A stretch of DNA of 64,000 nucleotides from Vibrio penaeicida (GCF_002933855.1 NZ_BFAQ01000047.1:62001-126000); one strand, 5' to 3'. Counted from the first letter of the stretch, positions 42,413 through 52,870 are shown. Notes: a model not told the origin generated them from the letters alone. Program-made: numbers and translations.

Positions 42413-43699
42413 ATGCCAGAGAAAGGTACAGAGCACATCGTTATCATTGGTGCAGGCGTGATTGGTCTTACATCTGCGTATGAGCTTCTGAAGCGTGGGT
42501 ATAAAGTCACGGTGTTGGAAAAAGAGAGCACTGTTGCAATGGGAACAAGCCATGCAAACGGCGCTCAACTAAGCTACACCTTTGTGGATGCGATGGCTTC
42601 TCTTAACCTGATTAAGAAAATCCCTTCCGTACTTGCAGGACAAGATCCCGCACTTAAATTTCAATGGCAGTTGTCGATTAAACTCAACGTGTGGGGAGCG
42701 AGATTCCTCTACAACGGCTTGCCATTTAATGAGGAAAAGAATAGCGAAAACCTATTTCGTTTATCCTTATATTCAAAAAAAGCGATGGATCGTATTCAGA
42801 GTGAGACAGGCGTTGAGTTTGATTTCAGACCTTGTGGGAAATTGGTTGTGTATGAAAGCCAAGCGGCATTAGATAGCGCTAATGAAAGCGTCGAAAGAAA
42901 AGCAAATTGGGGTTACCAACAACACATTTTAAGCGCTTCAGAGTGTGTGACCAAAGAACCAGCTTTAAAAGCCATCAGCGCTAACTTAGCTGGGGGGCTT
43001 TACTCCGATATTGATGATATTGGAGACGCAGAACGTTTCTGTTACTCAATGCTTAATTACTTAAACGAACATGAAAATTTTTCGATTAACCTTGGCTGTG
43101 AAGTCACAGGATTAGATGTTGAACAGAACACTATCACTACAGTAAACACAACTTTAGGTGACATGAGTGTCGACAAAGTGGTGATGGCGGCAGGTCATGC
43201 ATCGGATGCGCTGTTAAAGCCTTTAGGCGTTTCATTATCTATATATCCGGTAAAAGGTTACAGCTTAACCTTTCCGGCGATCGAGACGTCGCCAGATGTC
43301 AGTATTACCGACATCAGTAACAAGTTTGTACTGGGTCGAATTGGTAATAAAGTGCGAGTGGCGGGGTTTGCCGATTTTGTTCAGAGCTCACCAAAAAATA
43401 CCATTGATCGAGTAGAAGAGCTGTTAGAGGTTTGCAGAACAAGATTCCCCGATGCTGCCAATTACGACACGATATTGGAAAAATGGGAAGGAAGCCGACC
43501 GTGCACACCATCGAGTATGCCTATTATTGATAGAGTTGGAGCAAGTAATCTGTTCGCGAATACGGGGCACGGAATGTATGGATGGACGCTTGCAGCAGGT
43601 TCCGCGTGTTTACTTGCCGATCGAATATCCGAGGGTACGCTTTGGCAGCAGTATGGTGGCACTTCTTGTCAGGAGCATTCCGCTTTTAAGCGCAAATGA
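42413..43699 (+). CDS. dadA: D-amino-acid dehydrogenase, DadA family
   Basis: 428 residues. N-terminal FAD Rossmann motif IVIIGAGVIGLTSAYELLKR and VLEKES, then GTSHANGAQLSYTFVDAMAS. The C-terminal NTGHGMYGWTLAAGSACLLA is the family's closing motif. Membrane-associated flavoenzyme that oxidises D-amino acids such as D-alanine to 2-keto acids and ammonia, feeding electrons to the quinone pool. No alanine racemase (dadX) is adjacent. Ribosome site GGGAAGGAA. A hairpin at 43720 ends the unit. Confidence 0.9.
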   Translation: MPEKGTEHIVIIGAGVIGLTSAYELLKRGYKVTVLEKESTVAMGTSHANGAQLSYTFVDAMASLNLIKKIPSVLAGQDPALKFQWQLSIKLNVWGARFLYNGLPFNEEKNSENLFRLSLYSKKAMDRIQSETGVEFDFRPCGKLVVYESQAALDSANESVERKANWGYQQHILSASECVTKEPALKAISANLAGGLYSDIDDIGDAERFCYSMLNYLNEHENFSINLGCEVTGLDVEQNTITTVNTTLGDMSVDKVVMAAGHASDALLKPLGVSLSIYPVKGYSLTFPAIETSPDVSITDISNKFVLGRIGNKVRVAGFADFVQSSPKNTIDRVEELLEVCRTRFPDAANYDTILEKWEGSRPCTPSSMPIIDRVGASNLFANTGHGMYGWTLAAGSACLLADRISEGTLWQQYGGTSCQEHSAFKRK

Positions 43700-43719
43700 C
43701 GGTTCAACTCTAATTTAAA

Positions 43720-43746
43720 ATCGGCGTCATCTGACGCCGTAAAAAC
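43720..43746 (+). terminator. Hairpin after dadA
   Basis: CGGCGTCA (43722-43729) and TGACGCCG (43732-43739), loop of two. The T-run is poor on the plus strand (GTAAAAACAG); on the minus strand it follows A+T. It lies between convergent genes. Confidence 0.6.
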
Positions 43747-43778
43747 AGTAAAAAATCAGCATGTTCTAAGAGGCTCTC

Positions 43779-44402
43779 CTAATAATCTGCCTTCCAAATT
43801 GGCACATCTAAGAACTCACCCAAACGCATTGCTGATTCGTCAATGACTTTGTTGTTTGCGTGGTCCATAACATTAACTCGTTCGCCGTTGCGAAAAACTA
43901 GGTTGAGCTCAAAGCTGGTATACCGACTTTCTCCGCCCAATACTTCTCTAATGAGTTGAATCGCATGGATATCTTTAAGGTTACCTTGCTCTGTCAATGC
44001 GACTTGGTCGTAAACGTCCTGCTTGAACCCGAAATAATACAAACCACAGCTTCTGTCGAAAATAACCTTTCGATTCCTTGTAAGTGTTCTGATACCAAAT
44101 GCGCTAAACATTACCCCCCAACCGAGAAAGAATGTACTTACCATAGTGTCACTTGAGCCCATTAAGGCTAAACCGCAAACAGTAGCAAACACACCGGGAA
44201 TCGCAAAAACTAGAGCACGGAGTGTTGCCGTGAGTGAACGAGATATGATGATTTTATCAGGCTTGTCGAAAAGAGCCTGAGACTTGTATCGAGTGCCTCC
44301 AGGGACTAAAGGATCCCAACTAATTTTAGAGGCAATAGGATCATTGGTATCTGCGAGCCTGACTTTTACTTTGTTTAACCTGATTTTATTTATCTTACCC
44401 AT
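43779..44402 (-). CDS. Two-TM membrane protein of unknown function
   Basis: 207 residues from ATG 44402 (GAGAAAAA before it; an in-frame TTG further up is rejected). Not recognised. Two hydrophobic segments at about residues 58-80 (ALVFAIPGVFATVCGLALM) and 87-104 (TFFLGWGVMFSAFGI) are followed by a C-terminal cytoplasmic domain with KVIFDRSCGLYYFGF and LIREVLGG, YTSFELNLVF. This layout resembles small inner-membrane proteins with a PH-like cytoplasmic domain; that comparison is weak. It stands alone between dadA and the NosP-like gene. Confidence 0.7.
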   Translation of the reverse strand: MGKINKIRLNKVKVRLADTNDPIASKISWDPLVPGGTRYKSQALFDKPDKIIISRSLTATLRALVFAIPGVFATVCGLALMGSSDTMVSTFFLGWGVMFSAFGIRTLTRNRKVIFDRSCGLYYFGFKQDVYDQVALTEQGNLKDIHAIQLIREVLGGESRYTSFELNLVFRNGERVNVMDHANNKVIDESAMRLGEFLDVPIWKADY

Positions 44403-44580
44403 CTTTTTCTCATTTAAATTCAATGCCAAAAACAGCCATTTAACTACGAGCGCTGTAGATGAATTTATTGTGTCATATGAAACAAAGGTGTTATGGGCTA
44501 AAAATGCTAAGTGCGACGAATTATTACCAAAAATTAATGGGTTAGAGCACGTAATTATGAGGCTTAAGGTGATAGAGCTG

Positions 44581-44961
44581 TTATTTATTTGATTTCAATC
44601 TCAAATGACGATTAGACAAATTGGATTTCGGTAAATCGGGTACTTCACGCTTTTCATGGATTAGATGCCGAATAGCTAATATAGGGTGATGGAGCAGCAT
44701 TCTGGGACCAGAATATCGCATAATGACTCTCATCTTTTCCTTGGGTTCAGGTTTGTAGCAATGGATTAGGCAGCGATTACATGTTGGTTTGTTTTCACCA
44801 TAAGGGCAGCGATCCAATCGTGTTTCGGCGTAATTTCCTAGCGACTGACAGTCTGTGCAGGAAGGAGAGTGGTATGCCTTACAATAAATCTCGATCATTG
44901 CAGATACCGTTTTGAATTCGGTGTTCAGTTTTCCACGCAAAATGTCGCTGCTACGTTTCAT
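44581..44961 (-). CDS. Nitrous oxide-stimulated promoter family protein
   Basis: 126 residues from ATG 44961. The cysteine pattern HSPSCTDCQSL, DRCPYGENKPTCNRCLIHCY followed by MRYSGPRMLLHHPILAIRHL is that of this small conserved family (PF11756). The seven or so cysteines suggest a metal site. The family name comes from an expression observation and does not tell the function. It is cytoplasmic, with no signal or membrane segment. Confidence 0.85.
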   Translation of the reverse strand: MKRSSDILRGKLNTEFKTVSAMIEIYCKAYHSPSCTDCQSLGNYAETRLDRCPYGENKPTCNRCLIHCYKPEPKEKMRVIMRYSGPRMLLHHPILAIRHLIHEKREVPDLPKSNLSNRHLRLKSNK

Positions 44962-45099
44962 CTTTTTTCTCACATAGACTTTAACGCCTATAGAATATTA
45001 CTTTAAAACAAAGACGCCCTTGATATTCTTCAATTGTCCCAGTGATTATTGTTGGTTCAGGCGGTATACTCTGCCTGTTTTTAATTGGCTGGATCAAGA

Positions 45100-45372
45100 A
45101 TGAGCAACGAACAAGAAGCAATAATGACGGACGAACACCTTCGCGAAGTAGTAGAAAATCAAATAGCCGATGGTGACCCGATCAAAGTAAAAGAGACGTT
45201 AATGCGTCTTATGATGACAGGCAATTCCCGTGAAGACGCCATCGATATGATTGCGTGTGCGTTAATGTTAGAAGTATTTGGCGTTGTCAAAAATGAAGAA
45301 CCTTTTAATTTGAAAAGATACAAAGAACACTTAGATGAACTGCCAGAAATGAGTTGGCTAGACGAAGATTAA
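45100..45372 (+). CDS. Small acidic helical protein, unknown function
   Basis: 90 residues from ATG 45100 (GGATCAAG before it; ATG 45124 is also possible). Not recognised with certainty. The protein is acidic and helical (DEHLREVVENQIADGDPIKV, then REDAIDMIACALMLEVFGV) and ends in SWLDED. No membrane segment. It has the size and look of small conserved Vibrionaceae proteins of unknown role. It faces the WYL regulator on the other strand. Confidence 0.7.
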   Translation: MSNEQEAIMTDEHLREVVENQIADGDPIKVKETLMRLMMTGNSREDAIDMIACALMLEVFGVVKNEEPFNLKRYKEHLDELPEMSWLDED

Positions 45373-45407
45373 AGATCGTTTAATCTCGGTAAACCCGATA
45401 CGCGTGA

Positions 45408-46094
45408 CTAGTCCGGTGGCGCGTATTGGGCAATGTAATGTTTGAGTGATTTTGTATCACTTGTAGCAAATTGAGTCTCTAGAACCTCCAGTGCAATTAC
45501 TCTGTCTACACGGAAATTACGATAAGCACTTCGCAATTCACACCAAGCAATCAGTGTCCACACTTTACCCCAAAATATCTGCCCTAATGGTTGGATTAGC
45601 CTCTCTGAAACATCGCCGCTTTCCGCTTGATACTTCATTTTTACTACCTGTTGGTTTTTCGTCGCATTACGCAGCATTTGGCTTCTCGCAGCGGTATCAG
45701 ACTGGATATGGTAGTCAGGCACGATAAGGGAAAACTCTTCAACTTGTCGTTTAAGGCTATCTGGAAGGACCGACATGATTTTACGAGATGCAGATCGGCT
45801 AGCATCAGCAAGCTCTTTGTCGGACCATGCTCTTACCATTCTCATTCCTAGTTCAAGTGCCATCATTTCTTGTTCACTAAACATAAGCGGTGGAAGGTGA
45901 GAGCCGGACTTAAGCAGATACCCGACTCCCGCCTCTCCTTCAATTGGGACGCCAGACAAAATGAGTGATTGAATATCTCGATAGATGGTCCGTTCACTGA
46001 CCTCCATTGTCTCAGCGAGATATTTCGCTGTGACGGCGTAACGCTTTGAGCGTAACAAAGTCAGTAACTCGAACAGCCTTTCAGATTTACTCAT
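45408..46094 (-). CDS. YafY-type transcriptional regulator (HTH plus WYL domain)
   Basis: 228 residues. N-terminal DeoR/HTH_11-like domain SERLFELLTLLRSKRYAVTA with AETMEVSERTIYRDIQSLIL. The WYL ligand domain lies in the second half (QPLGQIFWGKVWTLIAWCEL, then YRNFRVDRVIALEVL). Such proteins respond to small ligands or nucleic acids and usually control a neighbouring gene. The next gene on the same strand lies upstream (46157-46471), a small monooxygenase-like protein, which may be a target. Confidence 0.92.
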   Translation of the reverse strand: MSKSERLFELLTLLRSKRYAVTAKYLAETMEVSERTIYRDIQSLILSGVPIEGEAGVGYLLKSGSHLPPLMFSEQEMMALELGMRMVRAWSDKELADASRSASRKIMSVLPDSLKRQVEEFSLIVPDYHIQSDTAARSQMLRNATKNQQVVKMKYQAESGDVSERLIQPLGQIFWGKVWTLIAWCELRSAYRNFRVDRVIALEVLETQFATSDTKSLKHYIAQYAPPD

Positions 46095-46156
46095 GTGTCT
46101 ATCGTATCCTTACAAGTAGGAAAATATTAAGTGTGATTACTATCAGTTTTATTACA

Positions 46157-46471
46157 TTACATCGTACAGCCAGTGTCTGACTTGATGATTTGATGCTGCA
46201 TATCCACGGACTCCATTTCGATTTTGGAGGCGTAATCCTGCGTTTCAGGTGCGGTCATAAATTCTTTTGATGCAGCTTTCGCTTTTTCCATGTCTTGCCA
46301 ATATACCGTGTCTGTCCATGTTTCTTTTTGCTGATTGTAGCTCAACGAGCGATACAAAAAACCTTCCGAGCGCTTTAAAAAGCCAGTGATTTGATCTGAT
46401 GCTTCAAGTAGTTGCGATTCGGTAACGCCATCCAATACTTTGTAATTCACTATTTCGAGAACTTGTTCCAT
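46157..46471 (-). CDS. Small dimeric alpha/beta-barrel protein (antibiotic-biosynthesis-monooxygenase-like)
   Basis: 104 residues from ATG 46471, with AAGGAATAAAATC in front. The pattern YKVLDGVTESQLLEASDQIT, GFLKRSEGFLYRSLSY, WTDTVYWQDMEKAKAASKEF fits the ABM/dimeric ferredoxin-like barrel group, in which a Trp/Tyr-lined pocket holds a small aromatic compound. No specific reaction can be named. It is next to the YafY-type regulator, 62 bp away, on the same strand. Confidence 0.75.
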   Translation of the reverse strand: MEQVLEIVNYKVLDGVTESQLLEASDQITGFLKRSEGFLYRSLSYNQQKETWTDTVYWQDMEKAKAASKEFMTAPETQDYASKIEMESVDMQHQIIKSDTGCTM

Positions 46472-46908
46472 GATTTTATTCCTTGTTGTTGAATTCAGGA
46501 TCATCTTAAAAAAGTGGGTTGACAGAATCTGTCAGTACAACAAAAAAACAAATGAAAATAGAATGTTGCGATTTTATCGTTAATTCTATGTCAGAGTTGT
46601 GCAAACTAAACCTTTGTTTAGGTTGGAGTATTTAGGGAATTAGTCTGCAATAAAGTCAGTTTCCCGAGATAATGCGGATATTGATATAAATCAATAGCGA
46701 CTTTCTTCTGTGGAAAAATTTAGTTGCTGCTACAAAATATGATTCACCTTGTTGCATAAAACTAACATGTGTTTGCGAGTCATTGTTCAATTTAGATCTT
46801 TTGTAGGTGCCGAATTCGATTGTCCAATCTATGGTTATTTTGCAACGCATTCTAAGTTTTGATGCGTTGAGCAGTTTGATCTTTCTAATAGATTTTAAGG
46901 ATAAAGAG
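46472..46908. other. Intergenic region upstream of the chitinase gene
   Basis: 437 bp, A+T-rich. It includes the ribosome site AAGGATAAAGAG for 46909. In-frame codons from 46807 are open but have no start signal and no signal-peptide logic, so they are treated as leader. No operator could be assigned. Confidence 0.4.
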
Positions 46909-49344
46909 ATGAATCATTCGCACCAAATTAATGAGAAAAAGGGTCTTTTCTCGTTAAGCACTATCGCTGCTTCGTGCATGTTGGCACTAAGCGCATTTTC
47001 TGCCCCAGCGGCGGCTGCAACACCAGTTGATCATGAAGCTTGTCGACCAGACGGCCTTTATCAAACTCCTGGCGTAACCGTCCCTTATTGTACGATTTAC
47101 GACCAAGAAGGTCGTGAAAAAATGGGTATGGATCACCCAAGACGACTTATCGGTTACTTCACTAGCTGGCGTGCTGGTGATGACCCTCAAGCACAATACC
47201 TAGTTAAAGATATTCCATGGGAGCAGTTGACCCATATTAACTATGCATTTGTGAGCATCGGATCCGACGGTAAAGTCAATGTTGGTGATGTTAACGATCC
47301 AAACAACGCAGCAGTAGGTAAAACATGGCCAGGTGTTGAAGTTGATCCTGCATTGGGCTTCAAAGGTCACTTCGGTGCACTTGCTACTGCAAAACAGAAA
47401 CACGGCGTAAAAACGTTGATCTCCATCGGCGGTTGGGCCGAAACGGGTGGTCACTTTGGTGCTGATGGTACGCGTGTAGCGGACGGTGGTTTCTACACAA
47501 TGACAACCAATGCCGATGGTTCTATCAACCATGCAGGCATTGAAAAGTTCGCAGCGTCTGCTGTGGAAATGATGCGTAAATACAAGTTTGATGGCCTGGA
47601 TATCGATTACGAATACCCAACATCAATGGCAGGTGCTGGTAACCCAGACGATAAAGCGTTCATGGAACCTCGTCGTCAATACCTATGGGCATCTTATCAA
47701 GAGTTGATGAAAGTACTTCGTCAGAAAGTGGATGCAGCTTCTGCACAAGACGGCAACCACTACATGCTGACAATTGCAGCGCCTTCTTCAGGTTACTTGC
47801 TTCGTGGTATGGAAACGTTTGACGTTACTAAGTACCTCGATTACGTAAACATCATGTCTTACGATTTACACGGTGCTTGGAACGACCACGTTGGTCATAA
47901 CGCAGCGTTGTACGACACAGGTAAAGATTCTGAGCTAGCTCAGTGGAATGTATATGGCACAGCTGCATACGGTGGTATCGGCTACCTAAACACTGACTGG
48001 GCTTACCATTACTTCCGTGGTTCTATGCCTGCTGGTCGTATTAACATCGGTGTTCCATACTACTCACGTGGTTGGCAGGGTGTTACTGGTGGAGAAAACG
48101 GTCTTTGGGGACGTGCTCCGCTTCCTAACCAAAACGAGTGTCTTCCAGGTACTGGTGAAGGTGAGAAAAACAACTGTGGTTACGGTGCGACTGGTGTAGA
48201 CAACATGTGGCACGATACCGATCCGAAGACCAAAAAAGAAATGGGTGCGGGTTCTAACCCAATCTGGCATGCGAAAAACCTTGAGAAAGGTATCTACGGT
48301 TCATACGCAGACGCTTACAAGCTAGACCCAGTTAACAACCCAGACCACAAATTGGTAGGTAACTACGTTCGCCATTACGACAGCGTGGCAGTAGCACCAT
48401 GGCTATGGAACGCGCAGAAGAGTGTATTCCTTTCTATCGAAGATAAAGACTCTATCAATGTGAAAGCGGACTATGTCATCGATAAAGAAATCGGCGGCAT
48501 CATGTTCTGGGAACTGGCGGGTGACTACAACTGCTACGTACTAGATGGTCAAGGAAACCGCACAACGGTTGACGCAACAGAGCAAGCTTGTGCTACCGGT
48601 AACGGTGAGTACCACATGGGTAACACCATGACGAAAGCGATGTACGACAAGTTCCAAGCGACAACGCCTTACGGTAACAAAGTAGCGGTTCTACCAACTC
48701 CTACAGAAGCGGTCGATATTGCAGTAAGTGTTGGTGGCTTTAAAGTGGGTGACCAAAACTACCCAATTAACCCGAAAGTAACATTTACGAACAACACTGG
48801 AACTGAACTACCGGGCGGAACTGAATTCCAGTTCGATATCCCAGTATCTGCTCCTGATAACGCGAAAGATCAATCTGGTGGTGGTCTGAAAGTTATCGCT
48901 TCTGGCCACACTCGTGCGAACAACATTGGTGGTCTAGACGGACCAATGCACCGCGTTTCTTTCTCTCTACCTAACTGGAAAGCACTACCAGCTGGCGGTA
49001 CTTATGAGCTTGATATGGTTTACTACCTACCAATCTCTGGGCCTGCTAACTACAGTGTGAAAGTAAATGGTAAAGAGTACGCGTTCAAGTTTGAGCAGCC
49101 TAACCTACCAATTGGTGACCTAAATGGTGGCGGTGGTCCTGGTGGCCCTGGTGACGGTACTTGTAGCACTACAGGTATCAACGTTTACCCTAACTGGCCT
49201 CAAACTGACTGGGCGGGTAACCCAAGCCATGCAACAGGTGGTGACCAAATGGTTCACAACAACGTTGTTTACAAAGCAAACTGGTACACATCATCTGTAC
49301 CAGGAAGTGATGGCAGCTGGACTAAAGTGTGTGCAGTAAAGTAA
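46909..49344 (+). CDS. Secreted chitinase, GH18 with ChiC domain and CBM5/12
   Basis: 811 residues from ATG 46909. Signal peptide to about residue 36 (ends APAAAA). The GH18 barrel shows IGYFTSW, SIGGW and the catalytic [10 protein letters not shown] with Asp231, Asp233 and acid/base Glu235. A beta domain near 605-735 matches the ChiC module. [12 protein letters not shown] linker leads to a C-terminal CBM5/12 chitin-binding module with the aromatic residues [13 protein letters not shown] and [17 protein letters not shown]. It cleaves chitin outside the cell and supplies GlcNAc oligomers. The architecture resembles V. cholerae ChiA-2-type enzymes. Monocistronic. Confidence 0.96.
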   Translation: MNHSHQINEKKGLFSLSTIAASCMLALSAFSAPAAAATPVDHEACRPDGLYQTPGVTVPYCTIYDQEGREKMGMDHPRRLIGYFTSWRAGDDPQAQYLVKDIPWEQLTHINYAFVSIGSDGKVNVGDVNDPNNAAVGKTWPGVEVDPALGFKGHFGALATAKQKHGVKTLISIGGWAETGGHFGADGTRVADGGFYTMTTNADGSINHAGIEKFAASAVEMMRKYKFDGLDIDYEYPTSMAGAGNPDDKAFMEPRRQYLWASYQELMKVLRQKVDAASAQDGNHYMLTIAAPSSGYLLRGMETFDVTKYLDYVNIMSYDLHGAWNDHVGHNAALYDTGKDSELAQWNVYGTAAYGGIGYLNTDWAYHYFRGSMPAGRINIGVPYYSRGWQGVTGGENGLWGRAPLPNQNECLPGTGEGEKNNCGYGATGVDNMWHDTDPKTKKEMGAGSNPIWHAKNLEKGIYGSYADAYKLDPVNNPDHKLVGNYVRHYDSVAVAPWLWNAQKSVFLSIEDKDSINVKADYVIDKEIGGIMFWELAGDYNCYVLDGQGNRTTVDATEQACATGNGEYHMGNTMTKAMYDKFQATTPYGNKVAVLPTPTEAVDIAVSVGGFKVGDQNYPINPKVTFTNNTGTELPGGTEFQFDIPVSAPDNAKDQSGGGLKVIASGHTRANNIGGLDGPMHRVSFSLPNWKALPAGGTYELDMVYYLPISGPANYSVKVNGKEYAFKFEQPNLPIGDLNGGGGPGGPGDGTCSTTGINVYPNWPQTDWAGNPSHATGGDQMVHNNVVYKANWYTSSVPGSDGSWTKVCAVK

Positions 49345-49368
49345 TTTGATACTGATCCACAATTATAT

Positions 49369-49402
49369 AAATGCGAGTGTTTTTACACTCGCATTTTTTT
49401 TA
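49369..49402 (+). terminator. Intrinsic terminator after the chitinase gene
   Basis: Eleven-bp arms AATGCGAGTGT and ACACTCGCATT around TTTT, followed by eight T residues. Confidence 0.93.
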
Positions 49403-49490
49403 CATGCATTCCAATGACCAAAATAGAGACTATGATTAAAAAATACTCAGTAGAGGTTGGCAACCCAAAAATTCACTTCAAGGAAACATC

Positions 49491-49964
49491 GTGATTGTTA
49501 GAAGAGCAGAGCGCAAAGACAAAGAAGAATGGGCGATATTAAGAAATGAATTGTGGCCCGATGAATTATCAGTGCACAAATTGGATATAGAGTCCTTTTT
49601 TGATCTTACTAGTGTTCAAATTGTTGAGGTGTTCGTTTTAGATAATGAAGAAGATAAGATCGTCGGATTTATTGAATTAAACATCCGAAGCCATGCTGAA
49701 GGAGTTGACGTCAGAGGCGTCCCTTATATAGAGGGGTGGTTTATTGAGCGGGATTATCGTGGTCAAGGTTTTGGCAAAAAGTTGTTGAGGCAAGCGGAAA
49801 GCTGGGCTCGACGACAAGGTTTTGATTGGTTAGCAAGCGATTCAGATATCAATAACCTTGCAAGTATCGCTTGCCACAACGCGGTAGGGTTTAAAGAGAT
49901 GGCTAGGAACGTCTGTTTTGCAAAAAACCTTAGATCACATTACCTGTCAGACGAAGATGAATAA
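49491..49964 (+). CDS. GNAT acetyltransferase, AAC(6')-I-like
   Basis: 157 residues from a GTG start at 49491 with AAGGAA five bases before. Acetyl-CoA site YIEGWFIERDYRGQGFGKKL (R/Q-x-x-G-x-G/A) is clear. The end, LASDSDINNLASIACHNAVG and FKEMARNVCFAKNL, is the pattern of aminoglycoside 6'-N-acetyltransferases of type I and their chromosomal relatives. Substrate may be an aminoglycoside, but many homologues have other amine substrates, so resistance should not be assumed. Confidence 0.85.
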   Translation: MIVRRAERKDKEEWAILRNELWPDELSVHKLDIESFFDLTSVQIVEVFVLDNEEDKIVGFIELNIRSHAEGVDVRGVPYIEGWFIERDYRGQGFGKKLLRQAESWARRQGFDWLASDSDINNLASIACHNAVGFKEMARNVCFAKNLRSHYLSDEDE

Positions 49965-50018
49965 AAGGCAGTCAATGGTAAATAGAAGAGATGACGTAAG
50001 ACATTTCAATCAAAGACG

Positions 50019-51485
50019 TCAGCTTGTGCGCTTTTTATAGCCTTCGGAGTCGACAACTTGGTTTCTACCATGTTCTTTTGCAAAGTAAAGATATTCGTCT
50101 GCTGAGTTTATTGCATGCTCTAAAGGTTTTTCGAGTAAGGTGCCTGAAAGCGTAATGACGCCAAGGCTGACAGTCAGCCTAATGTTTTGATCACCATTAC
50201 TTACAATCATTCTCTCTATTTCTTGTCTGATACGTTCAGCGATTTCTTTGGCTAGCTCCATTGAAGCACTAGGAAGAGCGACAGCAAACTCTTCTCCTCC
50301 AAGTCGACCAAGAATATCTACATCTCTCGTTACTTCACCAATTTTCGATACAACAGCAACAAGAACGTCATCGCCCGCGGCATGACCATATGTATCATTG
50401 ATTTTTTTGAAGAAGTCGATATCCAAAATGATGAGCGAAAGAGGACGATTGATACGGATGCAGGTAGAAATGGCTCGCTCTGTATAATCATTGAAACTGC
50501 GTCGATTGAGTGCGCCTGTTAATGGATCGGTAGATGCAAGAACACGCAATTTCTTTTCCAGTTGTTTTCGATCGCTAATGTCAGAAATAGACATAATAAT
50601 CAAAAGCTGATCATCAAACATGAGTGTACTCAGTGCTATTTCTGCTTGCATTAGATCACCAGAAGGTAACGTAATGGCTATATCTAACCTTCGGCTGCAT
50701 TCCTCTTCTTCGCATTTTAGAACATCAATAACCTGCGCACGCAAAGAAGTCCGATGTTTTATCGCAACAAGCTCTGCTGGATTTTTACCAAGAAACTCTT
50801 TCTTAGGTTTTTGAAACACAGTACTTATATACTGATTTACCATGATGATTTCTTGTTTAGGGTTGCATATCACAATACCTGTTGGTGCCGCGTTTACCAG
50901 CCCTTGAAGTTGCTTTTGAGCTTTTTGAATTTGCTCCATTCGCTGCTTTTGAAGCGTTTCAAGTTGTTTGGTTAATGATATATCACGTAACACCAGTAAC
51001 CAGCGAGTCTGGGTAATCGGAGTGATTCGTGCTTTTACTTGATAGTGTGTTTCATGAGCATAAAGATTTAATTCAGCCGCTCTCCCACTTTTGGATTCGT
51101 AGTTTCTTAGGAAGTTTTTAAGTTCCGGTGAATTAATGACGATATCTAAATCTTCTATGGCTTTAAAATTTTCTTCAGAATCTATAAATGGTGGAGAGAA
51201 ATTACCAGAGCGAATATCCCGAACAAGTCCCTCTTTATCTATCCAAAAGCTCATGTCTGGAAGTGCATCTAATATAAGACTAAGAGTTTGGTTCCTATTG
51301 GTTAATTCTGTACAGCTAAGATCGAGCGTTCGTTCGGTCATTGTTAGCTGCTCTGCCATCGATTGATAGCCTTGATCAACCATTTCTATAAAAGTATTGA
51401 TTTGGTCAGCATTGAAGGTTTCACCTTCTTTTGGCACACCATTTGGAAAAGCTTTGCGCAGTTGACGTTTGAGAAGTCGGTGCAT
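50019..51485 (-). CDS. PAS-GGDEF diguanylate cyclase
   Basis: 488 residues. Two PAS-like domains (about residues 75-175 and 190-315) precede a GGDEF domain with DPLTGALNRRSFND, DIDFFKKINDTYGH and the active-site GRLGGEEFAV. The upstream RxxD inhibitory site is not obvious. It makes c-di-GMP. The ATG lies one base after the stop of the FIST gene, so the two are translated together, and the FIST protein is the probable input partner. No TM segment is seen, so it is cytoplasmic. Confidence 0.95.
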   Translation of the reverse strand: MHRLLKRQLRKAFPNGVPKEGETFNADQINTFIEMVDQGYQSMAEQLTMTERTLDLSCTELTNRNQTLSLILDALPDMSFWIDKEGLVRDIRSGNFSPPFIDSEENFKAIEDLDIVINSPELKNFLRNYESKSGRAAELNLYAHETHYQVKARITPITQTRWLLVLRDISLTKQLETLQKQRMEQIQKAQKQLQGLVNAAPTGIVICNPKQEIIMVNQYISTVFQKPKKEFLGKNPAELVAIKHRTSLRAQVIDVLKCEEEECSRRLDIAITLPSGDLMQAEIALSTLMFDDQLLIIMSISDISDRKQLEKKLRVLASTDPLTGALNRRSFNDYTERAISTCIRINRPLSLIILDIDFFKKINDTYGHAAGDDVLVAVVSKIGEVTRDVDILGRLGGEEFAVALPSASMELAKEIAERIRQEIERMIVSNGDQNIRLTVSLGVITLSGTLLEKPLEHAINSADEYLYFAKEHGRNQVVDSEGYKKRTS

Positions 51486-51486
51486 A

Positions 51487-52623
51487 TCAAGTTTCCGAAA
51501 AAGCAGTAATGGTCATTGTTTGATTGTGTAACTCTGAAGGGTAATGCCTGTCATACGGAGCGATTTCGCCATAGGAATAAAACCCACAAAGTAGGGTAGA
51601 AGAACCCAGCTCATCTTTTACAGCTTCAACTTCGTCTTCTACTAGTTGTTTCAAGAGTATTTTTCGCCCAACACAACTGATCAAAATGGCAAACTGAGGG
51701 GAGTCTTCCATATTCTTGCGGCACACTTCGGCAGCGCTTTGTGCACCCTCGATAAGTGTTTCTACGTTTGCACGCATTAACATTGCGGTTGCACCAGCGG
51801 GTACGTTACCAGCAAACGTAATAGAACCTGAAGTTTCATCAATGCTGAGCAGTGTGCGAACAAGTTTGGTTGATTTACTTGGATCGGTTATCTCTAACGG
51901 GAATCTGAGCCCACTTGCAGGTAAGTTAGAGGCCAGTTCGCCTAAGTAGCTTTTGTAGATTTCCAAAGCGTTTTCGTCATCTAATTCATAAAGCGTGTTT
52001 TCTTCCGAATGCGTGATTTTTCTTTGTAAACCAAATGGGCTCCAACCACCTCGTGAACCATAACTCACGGAAATTGAATCGCCATAAAAGCCGACCGCAA
52101 CAACCTGCTTTTCTGCAACTTCATCTTGGTAGAGTACATGCGTCTGGTCAAAGGCTTCGCTATCGCCAGCAAGCCCTCCTGTCACTTTAACGTGTTCTGG
52201 TACGGCACAATCAAAACCCTCTGTGAGCATGCAGCCGTTCACATGTAGCCCATCACTGAGCACCAAAATATGCTGTAAATTAGGCGTTTCCATTAGCTGT
52301 TTGGCCATTTGGATGCCGATGTCTTTTTGGTTAGTATCTTCACTTGGTATTTTGAGACGTAGCATACGAATAGGAGTTTTTTCAAAACAAACAATGGTAA
52401 CTACCAGTGCGCTATCATGTACTTGAACGCCAGAAACTTCACCTGCAGTCGAGCAGCCTGTCAGTGAGGCATTTGGCAAGTGATTGCGTAGTTGCTTAAT
52501 GGCATCTTTTCCATTATTAATTGAGCCGAATAATAAAGCTAAAGTGTTATCACTGTTGAGTCGCTTTATATCTTCTGAGCTTTGCCAATGCTTTCCGTCC
52601 CATACAGACTGAAGTGTTTTCAT
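51487..52623 (-). CDS. FIST-domain sensor protein
   Basis: 378 residues. FIST_N is seen in the first 210 residues (TLALLFGSINNGKDAIKQLR, SLTGCSTAGEVSG, VTGGLAGDSEAF), and FIST_C in the remainder (SSTLLCGFYSYGEIAP at the end). FIST proteins are thought to bind small ligands, perhaps amino acids, and pass the signal to cyclases or kinases. It is co-transcribed with the PAS-GGDEF cyclase directly downstream, so it likely modulates c-di-GMP synthesis. The ligand is not known. Confidence 0.93.
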   Translation of the reverse strand: MKTLQSVWDGKHWQSSEDIKRLNSDNTLALLFGSINNGKDAIKQLRNHLPNASLTGCSTAGEVSGVQVHDSALVVTIVCFEKTPIRMLRLKIPSEDTNQKDIGIQMAKQLMETPNLQHILVLSDGLHVNGCMLTEGFDCAVPEHVKVTGGLAGDSEAFDQTHVLYQDEVAEKQVVAVGFYGDSISVSYGSRGGWSPFGLQRKITHSEENTLYELDDENALEIYKSYLGELASNLPASGLRFPLEITDPSKSTKLVRTLLSIDETSGSITFAGNVPAGATAMLMRANVETLIEGAQSAAEVCRKNMEDSPQFAILISCVGRKILLKQLVEDEVEAVKDELGSSTLLCGFYSYGEIAPYDRHYPSELHNQTMTITAFSET

Positions 52624-52870
52624 TCCAATACCTAAGTTTCTTTAAACCCTCTTTAAATTTAGTGTGTTTTACTGTTATTTCAAGTTATTAGAGTGGATGA
52701 TTTGATTAAAATTCAACTAGTTAATCGAACTTAGGTATTCAAGTGGAGCCGCTATCTAATTGTTTTCAAACATGAATAATGAAATCAATTATTGATATAG
52801 CTAGCTGAAGTCATGTTCAAGCTTAATTGGAAAGAAACGGCAGTGAAAACAACTCTACTTTGGGGTTGGC

